From positions 1-21,544 of IMG/VR virus record IMGVR_UViG_3300008107_000544: DNA of 21,544 nucleotides. One strand, 5' to 3'. Both the position numbers and the translations under genes were made by a program. Below are positions 4,819-10,601 of this stretch, in pieces (positions within the stretch are counted from its first letter, which is position 1; each line of letters opens with the position of its first letter). The DNA comes from a virus. The notes beneath the pieces are model-generated. The model did no database searches. It was not told where the DNA came from and worked only from the letters and a program-made list of their open reading frames with translations.

Positions 4819-4888
4819 TTTTAGGATTCATTCAGCAAATTTAAAATTTCTACTTATATCAGAAAAAAAGCGAATCCTGTTGTTTTAT
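4819..4888 (+). ncRNA. TTCAGCAA hairpin element D (armless tRNA-like)
   Basis: A perfect 7-bp helix, AGGATTC (4823-4829)/GAATCCT (4872-4878). The 5' strand is followed by ATTCAGCAA and the 3' strand by GTTGTTTTATG. The interior has one hairpin, TTTCT (4847-4851)/AGAAA (4861-4865), whose loop contains CTTATAT, an anticodon-loop-like heptamer with TAT. There is no D arm, T arm or CCA. Same design and size as element A. Confidence 0.68.
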
Positions 4889-4963
4889 GCCTTGTTAACT
4901 CAGCGGTAGAGTGTCTCCTTTACACGGAGAAGGTCGGCGGTTCGATCCCGTCACAAGGTACCA
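4889..4963 (+). tRNA. tRNA-Val(TAC)
   Basis: Acceptor GCCTTGT/ACAAGGT, discriminator A, encoded CCA. Anticodon stem TCTCC/GGAGA with loop TTTACAC (TAC). Starts directly after the tail of element D. Confidence 0.94.
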
Positions 4964-4978
4964 TATATAGTAAGATTA

Positions 4979-5052
4979 AGCGGGAAGGGTGGTCACCACT
5001 GCAGTCTCATAAGCTCGCAGCATCGGCAGTTCGAATCTGTCTCCCGCATCCA
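4979..5052 (+). tRNA. tRNA-CAT (fMet, Met or Ile2)
   Basis: Acceptor AGCGGGA/TCCCGCA with a mismatched first pair (A1-A72), discriminator T, encoded CCA. Anticodon loop CTCATAA (CAT) on an irregular stem with a bulge. T arm GGCAG/CTGTC. An unpaired first position is a mark of initiator tRNA, but the anticodon stem lacks the three G-C pairs of initiators, so identity is open. Confidence 0.8.
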
Positions 5053-5053
5053 T

Positions 5054-5124
5054 TTTTAGGTTAAGTTCAGCAATTAAACTGGAGACTGCTAGGTCATTAA
5101 ACTAGTGTTAACCTGTTATTTTTA
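5054..5124 (+). ncRNA. TTCAGCAA hairpin element E
   Basis: A perfect 7-bp helix, AGGTTAA (5058-5064)/TTAACCT (5108-5114). The 5' strand is followed by GTTCAGCAA and the 3' strand by GTTATTTTTA. The 43-nt interior can form short CTAG-based hairpins but has no clear anticodon arm. It sits in a tRNA slot and runs directly into tRNA-Thr. Confidence 0.65.
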
Positions 5125-5199
5125 GCTCTTAAAGCATTGCTGGCGATGCACGGGTCTTGTAAGCCTGAGAATACAGTTCGATTCTGTATGAGAGCACCA
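5125..5199 (+). tRNA. tRNA-Thr(TGT)
   Basis: Acceptor GCTCTTA/TGAGAGC, discriminator A, encoded CCA. Anticodon stem CGGGT/GCCTG with loop CTTGTAA (TGT), the same loop as in element A. T arm TACAG/CTGTA. Confidence 0.92.
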
Positions 5200-5314
5200 T
5201 ATTGAAGCATATTTTAGGTTGGGTTAGATTCGCGGTCTAACTATTTGGGGAGAAAGACGGTAGAGAGACTTTTACTGAACACTTCTAAGATACAAAGTAT
5301 GCTTCAATATGGTG
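5195..5314 (+). ncRNA. Y-RNA-like ncRNA 3 (17-bp stem bridging two tRNAs)
   Basis: A perfect 17-bp inverted repeat joins 5195-5211 to 5298-5314. The left arm begins in the CCA end of tRNA-Thr and the right arm ends in the first bases of tRNA-Met. The 86-nt interior has the hairpin GTTAGA-TTCGCGG-TCTAAC. The arm bases CACCATATTGAAG and CTTCAATATGG also occur in the arms of the RNA at 9779-9905. It could be a free RNA or a structure guiding tRNA processing. Confidence 0.55.
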
Positions 5315-5385
5315 ATGTAGCACAGTGGTAGTGCACCTCCTTCATACGGAGATGGTCGTTGGTTCAAATCCAACCATCACCACCA
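5311..5385 (+). tRNA. tRNA-Met(CAT)
   Basis: Acceptor GGTGATG/CATCACC, discriminator A, encoded CCA. Anticodon arm CTCC-TTCATAC-GGAG (CAT). D arm GCAC/GTGC. Third CAT tRNA of the window, probably elongator Met. Confidence 0.93.
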
Positions 5386-5393
5386 AGTTTTAT

Positions 5394-5471
5394 CCGAGTG
5401 TAGCGCAGTCTGGTTAGCGCATCTGCTTTGGGAGCAGAGGGTCGTGAGTTCGAATCCCACCACTCGGACCA
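5394..5471 (+). tRNA. tRNA-Pro(TGG), second copy
   Basis: Acceptor CCGAGTG/CACTCGG, discriminator A, encoded CCA. Anticodon arm CTGC-TTTGGGA-GCAG (TGG). T loop TTCGAAT. Confidence 0.95.
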
Positions 5472-5492
5472 AGTAAACAATAGAGATAAAAA

Positions 5493-5570
5493 GCGGGTGT
5501 GACGCAATTTGGTAGACGTGCTTGCCTTAGAAGCAAGATCCTGGAGGTTCGAGTCCTCTCACCCGCACCA
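5493..5570 (+). tRNA. tRNA-Leu(TAG), short variable loop
   Basis: Acceptor GCGGGTG/CACCCGC, discriminator A, encoded CCA. Anticodon stem CTTGC/GCAAG with loop CTTAGAA (TAG). T arm GGAGG/CCTCT. The variable region is about 5-6 nt, not a Leu-type arm, although the D arm and acceptor look Leu-like. Confidence 0.9.
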
Positions 5571-5578
5571 TAGTTTAT

Positions 5579-5653
5579 TCCAGTGTAGCACAGCGGTAGT
5601 GCAGTTGACTGTTAATCAATTGGTCGTAGGTTCGATCCCTGCCACTGGAGCCA
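5579..5653 (+). tRNA. tRNA-Asn(GTT), second copy
   Basis: Acceptor TCCAGTG/CACTGGA, discriminator G, encoded CCA. Anticodon arm TTGA-CTGTTAA-TCAA (GTT). T loop TTCGATC. Confidence 0.95.
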
Positions 5654-5671
5654 ATTTTTAAGAAAGATAAT

Positions 5672-5938
5672 ATGAACGTACAACCTTTGCATGATAAAGT
5701 TTTAGTGGCTGAGAATTCTAGAGAGAATACTACCGAGAGTGGTATTGTTATTCAGGGTGCTGCTGGAATGGGTGAATCTAAATCAGGAACTGTCTTGGCA
5801 ATTGGTCCAGATGTTACTGAGGTAAAGGTTGGTGATGTTGTATATTTGATGTGGAGTAAAGCAGCAGTTGTCAAAGTTGGTGATGCTCAGCGAGTCATTA
5901 TCAAACAAGAGGACATTGTTGCAGTATTAGAAAGCTGA
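5672..5938 (+). CDS. groES: GroES-like co-chaperonin (Cpn10)
   Basis: An 88-residue Cpn10 fold along its whole length: N-terminal VQPLHDKVLVAE, a short mobile-loop region (about residues 17-32, TTESGIVIQGAAGMGE), a SKSGTVLAIGPDV strand, VKVGDVVYL, and C-terminal IIKQEDIVAVLE. Co-chaperonins cap GroEL and assist folding of large substrates; T4 gp31 is the known phage example, needed for capsid protein folding. Slightly shorter than bacterial GroES (about 95 residues). Only a weak AAGAAAG ribosome site precedes the start. The gene lies inside the tRNA array, and its stop codon lies within the acceptor stem of tRNA-Thr(GGT), a 5-nt overlap. No partner GroEL is visible, so it probably acts with the host's. 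Confidence 0.93.
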   Translation: MNVQPLHDKVLVAENSRENTTESGIVIQGAAGMGESKSGTVLAIGPDVTEVKVGDVVYLMWSKAAVVKVGDAQRVIIKQEDIVAVLES

Positions 5939-6008
5939 TGTAACACAGTGGTAGTGTACTTCCTTGGTAAGGAAGAGGTCGTGAGTTCGAATCTCGCCAT
6001 CAGCACCA
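5934..6008 (+). tRNA. tRNA-Thr(GGT), overlaps groES stop
   Basis: Acceptor GCTGATG/CATCAGC, discriminator A, encoded CCA. Anticodon stem CTTCC/GGAAG with loop TTGGTAA (GGT). Its first five bases are the last five of groES including the TGA stop, so excising this tRNA would truncate the groES message. Confidence 0.94.
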
Positions 6009-6024
6009 AATTTTAGGAATCTTT

Positions 6025-6195
6025 ATGGCTAGAACTATTCGTACTAAAAGAAAGTCTGATAAAAAAGTTAAAGATGGTACTGTGCAGTATTCTGCATCTA
6101 GCTGTCGCCATCATGGAAGCTGTAACTACTGTCGTAGAAACAGACTCTTTAATTTCATTAAAACAAATCAAGATAAGTTATACGAGGACAACTAA
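6025..6195 (+). CDS. small basic Cys/His protein
   Basis: A 56-residue protein with a very basic N-terminus (MARTIRTKRKSDKKVK) and a cluster CRHHGSCNYCRRNR (residues 27-40) in which three Cys and two His could bind one zinc ion. AGGAAT (6015-6020) precedes the ATG at 6025. It ends one base before the next gene's ATG, so the two are probably co-translated. Short basic zinc-knuckle-like proteins of this kind are common in large phages, but no function is recognised. Nucleic-acid binding is a guess from charge and the Cys/His cluster. Confidence 0.8.
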   Translation: MARTIRTKRKSDKKVKDGTVQYSASSCRHHGSCNYCRRNRLFNFIKTNQDKLYEDN

Positions 6196-6378
6196 ATGTC
6201 AATGAAGAATGACGGTGGTAAAGGTTCATCCGCTAGACCATTTAGTATAAGTCAGGATGAATATGAGAAACGTTGGGATGCAATCTTTCAACGCGACTTA
6301 AAAGAAGACAATACAGGTACTGATAAGAATGAATACCAAGACGTTCTTAGTACTGAAGATTGTTTGACGAAGAAATAA
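6196..6378 (+). CDS. conserved small phage protein, unknown function
   Basis: A 60-residue acidic protein starting immediately after the preceding stop codon. The segment SSARPFSISQDEYEKRWDAIF (residues 11-31) resembles a short conserved motif I recall from small hypothetical proteins of many large phages; the rest is charged and probably disordered. There is no ribosome site of its own beyond the preceding gene's end, which suggests translational coupling. It ends 1 nt before tRNA-Trp. Function unknown. Confidence 0.78.
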   Translation: MSMKNDGGKGSSARPFSISQDEYEKRWDAIFQRDLKEDNTGTDKNEYQDVLSTEDCLTKK

Positions 6379-6379
6379 T

Positions 6380-6453
6380 ATCTCTCTGGTGTAATGGCAG
6401 CACTGCGGTCTCCAAAACCGTAAGTGGGGGTTCGAGTCCCTCGGGGGATGCCA
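6380..6453 (+). tRNA. tRNA-Trp(CCA)
   Basis: Acceptor ATCTCTC/GGGGGAT with several G-T pairs, discriminator G, encoded CCA. Anticodon arm CGGT-CTCCAAA-ACCG (CCA). T loop TTCGAGT. Confidence 0.92.
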
Positions 6454-6454
6454 A

Positions 6455-7162
6455 TTATTGTGTCATCAATGCTATTTTAGATTTCTTTAGAAGTATTTTT
6501 TCTTCATCAGTTCTGGTGGTATCTCTTTCATAGAATGATATTTTGTCATTCTCGCTCATAGATTCCCACTCTTCTGGTCGTAAAAGATCAACTACAAAAG
6601 ATATTCTTAACTTGTCGCCAATGTTTGTACCCCAGTGGGGTATTTTGTTATTAAATTCGTAAATTGTTCCTACTGGTATGTGGTATGGAACATTTTCTAT
6701 GATTAGAAAAGAGTTTTGGTTATTTTGTATAGAGATGTGAATTCTTCTGCATTTTGAATGCATAATTTTAGCATCTATATGAACACGTGCCAACTGTATT
6801 ATTGGTGGAACACTAAATTCTGGTATCGTTGTCATAATTTCACCCTTTATGACTTTATACCCTGGAAGTAGTTCTTCAATGTATGCATACATTGGTTCAG
6901 TTTTAGATAAAAGATTTAACAGCTGTGTGTTTTTCTTTTGGGCTTCTGTCCAAGTCCACCTATCAGCTTTTGGAAATGAATTTATTATGTAATTTGGAAG
7001 TGGAAATGTTATGCCCTGAGCATATGTTAGAAATGTATAAGAAGGAACTCCTGACTTAGAATTTCTCCAATCAACTTCTTTAGCTGCTTGGTCAAATTGT
7101 CTATATTCTTCACGATTGATATCTATATCACATATTTTTTTAATTTTTTCTTCTAAATACAT
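6455..7162 (-). CDS. Asp/Asn beta-hydroxylase-like oxygenase 2
   Basis: A 235-residue minus-strand protein with the oxygenase triad: H128-x-D130 (RVHIDAK), H176 (IPHWGTN) and R186 (DKLRISFV), the last a likely 2-oxoglutarate ligand. The order HxD, RIHISIQN, VGTIYEFNN, HWGTN, RISFVVD matches the aspartyl/asparaginyl beta-hydroxylase fold. The start at 7162 is favoured because GGAG precedes this ATG; the frame extends upstream only through a TTG codon. It is AT-rich and opposes the tRNA array, ending 2 nt from tRNA-Trp. I would expect a soluble Fe(II) enzyme acting on a peptide or small molecule. Substrate unknown. Distantly like the proteins at 3041 and 10602. Confidence 0.68.
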   Translation of the reverse strand: MYLEEKIKKICDIDINREEYRQFDQAAKEVDWRNSKSGVPSYTFLTYAQGITFPLPNYIINSFPKADRWTWTEAQKKNTQLLNLLSKTEPMYAYIEELLPGYKVIKGEIMTTIPEFSVPPIIQLARVHIDAKIMHSKCRRIHISIQNNQNSFLIIENVPYHIPVGTIYEFNNKIPHWGTNIGDKLRISFVVDLLRPEEWESMSENDKISFYERDTTRTDEEKILLKKSKIALMTQ

Positions 7163-7190
7163 ATAAAACTCCAAGTATGTTTGTATTTAT

Positions 7191-7265
7191 GCGGGCATGG
7201 TGCTAGTGGTAACACATGACTTTGCCAAAGTTAAGTTACGGGTTCGATTCCCGTTGCCCGCTCCA
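7191..7265 (+). tRNA. tRNA-Gly(GCC)
   Basis: Acceptor GCGGGCA/TGCCCGC, discriminator T, encoded CCA. Anticodon stem TGACT/AGTTA with loop TTGCCAA (GCC). T arm ACGGG/CCCGT. Confidence 0.93.
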
Positions 7266-7295
7266 AGGTTTTTCAACAACGCTAGTGAGGTTATT

Positions 7296-7778
7296 ATGCG
7301 TAAAATCGATATTGATGAAGTTAAAGCATTCATCGAAAGCCAAAGTCCAGAGACAAAGATCTACATTGGTGGAGACTCTGAACGATTTAATATTGGAAAT
7401 GATTGGTACGCAGATTACACACTTGCAATTGTTGTTCACATTGATGGTAAACACGGTTGTAAGATTTTCGGTGAAGTGCAACGTGAACGTGACTGGGATC
7501 AAAAGAAGTCTCGCCCACGTATGCGTTTGATGAATGAAGTATACAAGATTGCAGAGTTGTACCAAAAGTTACATGACGTTCTAGAAGATAGAATTGTTGA
7601 AGTTCACTTGGACATTAACCCAAATGAAATGCATGGTAGCTCTTGTGTTATCAACGAAGCAACTGGTTACATTCGTGGTATGTGTAACGTAGTGCCAATG
7701 GTTAAGCCAAACGCATTCGCTGCATCTTACTGCGCTGATAGATTAAAACATATCATGAGTATGCAAAAAGCAGCATAA
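7296..7778 (+). CDS. YkuK/DUF458-like RNase H-fold protein
   Basis: A 160-residue protein. Residues 22-28 (IYIGGDS) place an Asp on a first beta strand; later HLDINPN (104-110) and the KPNAFAASYCADR segment (137-149) supply further acidic residues. This spacing matches the YkuK (DUF458) family, which has a ribonuclease-H-like fold. The start at 7296 is preferred: the frame is open upstream but runs through tRNA-Gly, and GAGG (7287-7290) precedes this ATG. It lies in the tRNA array just before two promoter-driven structured RNAs and the TROVE gene, so a role in RNA metabolism would fit. Nuclease activity is not established for this protein. Confidence 0.75.
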   Translation: MRKIDIDEVKAFIESQSPETKIYIGGDSERFNIGNDWYADYTLAIVVHIDGKHGCKIFGEVQRERDWDQKKSRPRMRLMNEVYKIAELYQKLHDVLEDRIVEVHLDINPNEMHGSSCVINEATGYIRGMCNVVPMVKPNAFAASYCADRLKHIMSMQKAA

Positions 7779-7782
7779 ATTG

Positions 7783-7811
7783 TTGACTTGCAAACATTTT
7801 TGATGTATAAT
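7783..7811 (+). promoter_or_regulatory. sigma70-type promoter P7783
   Basis: TTGACT (7783-7788), 17-bp spacer, TATAAT (7806-7811). The predicted start near 7818 is about 6 nt before the closing helix of element J. Confidence 0.88.
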
Positions 7812-7817
7812 AGTTTT

Positions 7818-8048
7818 TAGTTTGGGATGACTCCAGCAAGTTTAAAACGAAACTTACTAAAGCTAACTGCCTACAATGGAGGGACCACCGTAAGGTGTAT
7901 TTTCGTAGGATAAGCAACGAAGCTGAATAAAATAGCGACTCTGGAAAGACAGAAAAGATGATGGTAGTCCATTGGGGTTTGTGCGGTTCAATTGCGCACC
8001 TGTTAGAGTAAACAGAAAATTACAGAACGATCATCCCGTTGTTTTATG
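7818..8048 (+). ncRNA. promoter-driven structured RNA J (variant TTCAGCAA element)
   Basis: About 230 nt with no ORF, starting at the predicted start of P7783. Helix GGGATGA (7824-7830) pairs with TCATCCC (8031-8037), followed by CTCCAGCAA on the 5' side and GTTGTTTTATG on the 3' side, like element D. The interior has CCTAC/GTAGG enclosing a CACC-GTAA-GGTG tetraloop hairpin (7886-7897), a T-arm-like GTGCG-GTTCAATTG-CGCAC near 7981, and CTGTT/AACAG. The stretch AAGATGATGGTAGTCC (7955-7970) faintly resembles the group I intron S segment, but no full core was found. Confidence 0.6.
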
Positions 8049-8077
8049 TTGACTTTTATTCGTATTTAAGGTATAAT
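8049..8077 (+). promoter_or_regulatory. sigma70-type promoter P8049 for the TROVE gene
   Basis: TTGACT (8049-8054), 17-bp spacer, TATAAT (8072-8077). The predicted start near 8084 gives the TROVE mRNA a leader of about 185 nt. Confidence 0.9.
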
Positions 8078-8084
8078 AAAAGTT

Positions 8085-8236
8085 CGTTAGGTTAGGTTCA
8101 GCAACCCAAAACAGGCGATGAAAGTCGCACCTGAACTTACGATGGACACGTTAGGGTTCGCCCTTCCCTCATCGTATAATGAGTCTTCGAGTTCCTCATG
8201 AAAAACAAAGAAGAAGGAAACTAGCCTGTTATTTTT
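8085..8236 (+). promoter_or_regulatory. TTCAGCAA element G in the TROVE leader
   Basis: Helix AGGTTAG (8089-8095)/CTAGCCT (8221-8227) with one G-T pair. The 5' strand is followed by GTTCAGCAA and the 3' strand by GTTATTTTT. The interior contains GCGA/TCGC, TACGATG/CATCGTA enclosing AGGG-TTCG-CCCT, and ATGAG/CTCAT hairpins. It begins within a few bases of the predicted transcript start and fills the 5' leader of the TROVE gene, so it could bind that protein and control its synthesis. Confidence 0.6.
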
Positions 8237-8252
8237 AGGAGAATCCTCTCCT
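8237..8252 (+). repeat. minimal hairpin with element-like flanks
   Basis: AGGAGA (8237-8242)-ATCC-TCTCCT (8247-8252), preceded by TTTTT and followed by GTTA like the larger elements, but with no TTCAGCAA. It may hide AGGAG, which is too far from the ATG at 8271 to be its normal ribosome site. Confidence 0.45.
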
Positions 8253-8270
8253 GTTACTTGAAAGAAATAT

Positions 8271-9707
8271 ATGAACACATTTGTATCCGCTGTCCAAAAT
8301 CAATCTGCCCGCACTGCGAATGGCATGGTTGCTCGTAAATCCACAGCATCAGCTTGCGTTGACTTGTTCTTCAAAGCTGGCGCATCACGTGGTAAGAACA
8401 TCACCAAAGAATTCACTGCCGCTCTAGTAGAGAACGAAGACGTAGCAATGCGTCTGGCTCTATGGCTGCGTGACGCACGTGGTGGTGCAGGTGAACGTGA
8501 ATTGTTCCGTCAAATCATGGTGCACCTGGAATCTTACCGTCCAGAATTGGCAGCAAAGCTGTTGCCAAAAGTCCCAGAGTTGGGTCGTTGGGATGACTTG
8601 TTTGTCTTCAAGACTGAAGCTCTAAAGACTCAAGCCTATACCATGCTTGGTGACGCATTGCGTGCAAAGAATGGTCTGGCTGCAAAGTGGACTCCACGTA
8701 AGGGTGATGTAGCTGTTGAAATCCGTAAGTTTTTCGGCATGTCTCCAAAGTTCTACCGTAAGTCCTTGGTTGAAATGACTAAGGTTGTTGAACAAGAGAT
8801 GTGTGCAAAGAACTGGGATGAAATCAACTTCTCTCACGTTCCATCTGTGGCAGCTGCTCGTTACAAGAAGGCATTCTTCCGTAACACTCCAGAGTATGCA
8901 AAGTACGTAGCTGAGTTGGTCAAGGATCCAAAGGATCGCACTATGAACGTGAAGATCAACGCTGGTGCAGTATTCCCATACGATGTATTGAAGGGTGCCA
9001 TCGGTTCATACCGTAGCAACTACAATGCCTCTGAATTGGGTGCATTGCAAGCTCAATGGGATGCACTGGAAAACTTCATTGGTGATGCTAACGTGTTGCC
9101 ATTGGTTGACGTTTCAGGCTCCATGACTTGTCCAGCTGGTGGTCATGCCTCTAAGTCTCAAACTACATGTTTGGACGTTGCAGTCTCTCTGGGATTGTAC
9201 ATGGCTGACAAGAACAAGGGTAAGTTCAAGGATACATTCCTGACTTTCTCTGGCTCACCAGAACTGTTGCACTTGAAGGGTAACATTGTAGATAAGATCA
9301 AGCAAATGTCTGAATCTAACTGGGGAATGAACACCAACTTGGTTAAGGCGATGGAGAAAATCCTGAAGACTGCCAAAGAAGGTAACGTTCCACAAGAAGA
9401 AATGCCAGAAATGCTGTTGATCATGTCTGACATGCAATTTGACCAATGCGCAAAGTTTGACGACTCCGCAATGAAGATGATTGCACGTAAGTTTACAGAT
9501 GCAGGATACGAGATCCCAAAGATCGTGTTCTGGAATTTGAACGCAGCAGACAACGTGCCAGTTAAGTACGACACTCGTGGCGTAGCACTGGTATCTGGAT
9601 TCTCTCCAGCCATCATGGTTGCAGTGCTTGGTGGTGATACTGAAAAGTTCACTCCAGAAGCAATCATGTTGAAGGCACTTATGGTGCCAAAGTACGACTT
9701 AGCGTAA
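8271..9707 (+). CDS. TROVE/Ro60-like RNA-binding protein with vWA domain
   Basis: A 478-residue protein. The N-terminal ~270 residues are helical-repeat-like and carry family marks such as RDARGGAGERELFRQI (67-82), VPELGRWDDLF (101-111) and AAKWTPRKG (137-145). The C-terminal ~200 residues form a von Willebrand A domain with an intact MIDAS: D280-x-S282-x-S284 (VDVSGSM), T355 (MNTNL) and D387 (IMSDMQ). This is the layout of Ro60/Rsr and related DUF2828-like proteins, ring-shaped proteins that bind Y RNAs and misfolded RNAs and pair with exonucleases. It is slightly shorter than bacterial Rsr. It has its own promoter (8049) and a long structured leader, and a Y-RNA-like RNA directly follows. 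Codon usage is more GC-rich than the hydroxylase genes. The start at 8271 has only a weak GAAAG site. Confidence 0.85.
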   Translation: MNTFVSAVQNQSARTANGMVARKSTASACVDLFFKAGASRGKNITKEFTAALVENEDVAMRLALWLRDARGGAGERELFRQIMVHLESYRPELAAKLLPKVPELGRWDDLFVFKTEALKTQAYTMLGDALRAKNGLAAKWTPRKGDVAVEIRKFFGMSPKFYRKSLVEMTKVVEQEMCAKNWDEINFSHVPSVAAARYKKAFFRNTPEYAKYVAELVKDPKDRTMNVKINAGAVFPYDVLKGAIGSYRSNYNASELGALQAQWDALENFIGDANVLPLVDVSGSMTCPAGGHASKSQTTCLDVAVSLGLYMADKNKGKFKDTFLTFSGSPELLHLKGNIVDKIKQMSESNWGMNTNLVKAMEKILKTAKEGNVPQEEMPEMLLIMSDMQFDQCAKFDDSAMKMIARKFTDAGYEIPKIVFWNLNAADNVPVKYDTRGVALVSGFSPAIMVAVLGGDTEKFTPEAIMLKALMVPKYDLA

Positions 9708-9712
9708 CATGG

Positions 9713-9740
9713 CTAGACCCTCTGCGAAAGTACGGTCTAG
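9713..9740 (+). terminator. hairpin after the TROVE gene
   Basis: CTAGACC (9713-9719) pairs with GGTCTAG (9734-9740), 6 nt past the stop codon. Only TTCTC follows, so it is a poor terminator; it may protect the mRNA 3' end or mark a processing site before the RNA at 9752. Confidence 0.4.
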
Positions 9741-9751
9741 TTCTCAGGTTT

Positions 9752-9905
9752 TGACTGATGTACCTAAAACATCAGTCACCATATTGAAGTGCACTAGAGT
9801 AGAATAGACAGTAGTAAGTATTGCGCACACTGCTTACTATATCTGGAAAAAGGTCTATGCTGGCATACAGACTCCAACGGTGCTGTTAAGTGTACTTCAA
9901 TATGG
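9752..9905 (+). ncRNA. Y-RNA-like ncRNA 2 beside the TROVE gene
   Basis: Two abutting helices, as at 594-713. Hairpin TGACTGATGT (9752-9761)/ACATCAGTCA (9769-9778) is followed at the next base by a 17-bp terminal stem between 9779-9795 and 9889-9905 with one G-T pair. The 93-nt interior contains nested AGTAAG/CTTACT and ATAGAC/GTCTAT helices. There is no ORF or cloverleaf. Position 45 nt downstream of the TROVE stop, same strand, plus the terminal-stem design, is what is expected of a bacterial Y RNA. No canonical published Ro-binding motif was recognised. Confidence 0.7.
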
Positions 9906-9920
9906 TATAAATAAAATTAT

Positions 9921-9994
9921 GCGGGTAAGCCTAAGGTGGGACGCCAGCCTTCCAAGCTGCGCTGAGTGGAGTTCGATTCTCCCTACCCGCTCCA
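9921..9994 (+). tRNA. tRNA-Gly(TCC)
   Basis: Acceptor GCGGGTA/TACCCGC, discriminator T, encoded CCA. Anticodon arm CAGC-CTTCCAA-GCTG (TCC). Last tRNA of the window. Confidence 0.94.
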
Positions 9995-10015
9995 CTTTTT
10001 CAATATGGAGATAAC

Positions 10016-10465
10016 ATGTCTTTAACTATTCAAAATCTTGAGAGTGCTTTGGCTGGTGAGTCAATGGCGCATATCAAGTATCGATACTTTGCCAAGTTGG
10101 CACGTGCAGAAGGATTCGAAGAAGTTGCACAGCACTTCGAACACACTGCTGATCAAGAGATCCTACATGCTTGGGGTCATCTTGAATTACTCATTGGTAA
10201 ACCAGATACACGCAAGTGTTTGGAAATGGCAATTGAAGGAGAGACCTATGAATATACAGAAATGTATCCTGGGTTCGTTCAACGTGCCAAAGCTGAACAA
10301 AACATTGAAGCTGTAAAAGAATTTAATGAACAAGGTCGTGAATCTTTGGAGCACGCAAAGCAGTTCCAAGAAGTTCTCGCTAAAGCAGAAAAGCGTTTTG
10401 CTGCACTGGCTAAAGTTGAGAAACGTCATGCTGAAGCCTATACACAAGTACTGGAGAGTTTATAA
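10016..10465 (+). CDS. rubrerythrin (di-iron domain only)
   Basis: A 149-residue four-helix ferritin-like protein. Di-iron ligand motifs are visible: LAGESMAHIKY (E15 region), DQEILHAWGHLE (about 47-58), EYTEMYPGF (about 79-87) and EKRHAEAY (134-141). Rubrerythrins reduce peroxide using electrons from a rubredoxin-type iron site, usually fused at the C-terminus. Here that domain is missing and is encoded by the next gene, whose ATG overlaps this stop codon. GGAGAT lies just upstream of the start. It would act in the cytoplasm against oxidative stress. An iron-storage-like role is less likely given the rubredoxin partner. Confidence 0.92.
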   Translation: MSLTIQNLESALAGESMAHIKYRYFAKLARAEGFEEVAQHFEHTADQEILHAWGHLELLIGKPDTRKCLEMAIEGETYEYTEMYPGFVQRAKAEQNIEAVKEFNEQGRESLEHAKQFQEVLAKAEKRFAALAKVEKRHAEAYTQVLESL

Positions 10466-10593
10466 TGGATTACGTTTGCGTTGTTTGTGGTCATGTACAT
10501 GACGAAGAATTAGAAGGTAAGTGGGAAGATCTACCTGCTGATTTCCTTTGCCCAGAGTGTGGTGTTGGTAAGGAAGATTACGAAGCACTGTAA
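10465..10593 (+). CDS. rubredoxin-like protein, split partner of rubrerythrin
   Basis: A 42-residue protein with CVVCG (residues 5-9) and CPECGVGKEDYE (29-40), the two CxxCG knuckles that hold a single Fe(Cys)4 centre. It is shorter than free rubredoxin (about 52 residues) and matches the rubredoxin tail of canonical rubrerythrin. Its ATG shares one base with the rubrerythrin stop (TAATG), implying translational coupling. It probably donates electrons to the upstream protein. The split could be ancestral or come from a nonsense/restart event in a fused gene; the clean overlap and new start favour a stable two-gene arrangement. Confidence 0.9.
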   Translation: MDYVCVVCGHVHDEELEGKWEDLPADFLCPECGVGKEDYEAL

Positions 10594-10601
10594 ACCAATT
10601 T

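Noticed and set aside
7818-8048. Group I intron in RNA J
   Set aside because: AAGATGATGGTAGTCC resembles the S segment and a GACT/AGTC pair could be P7, but I could not build P3 or a convincing P4-P6, and the smaller family members (about 60 nt) are far too short for an intron core.
9158-9667. Minus-strand 169-residue open frame under the TROVE gene
   Set aside because: It is a shadow frame; the plus strand carries a protein with clear TROVE and MIDAS motifs.
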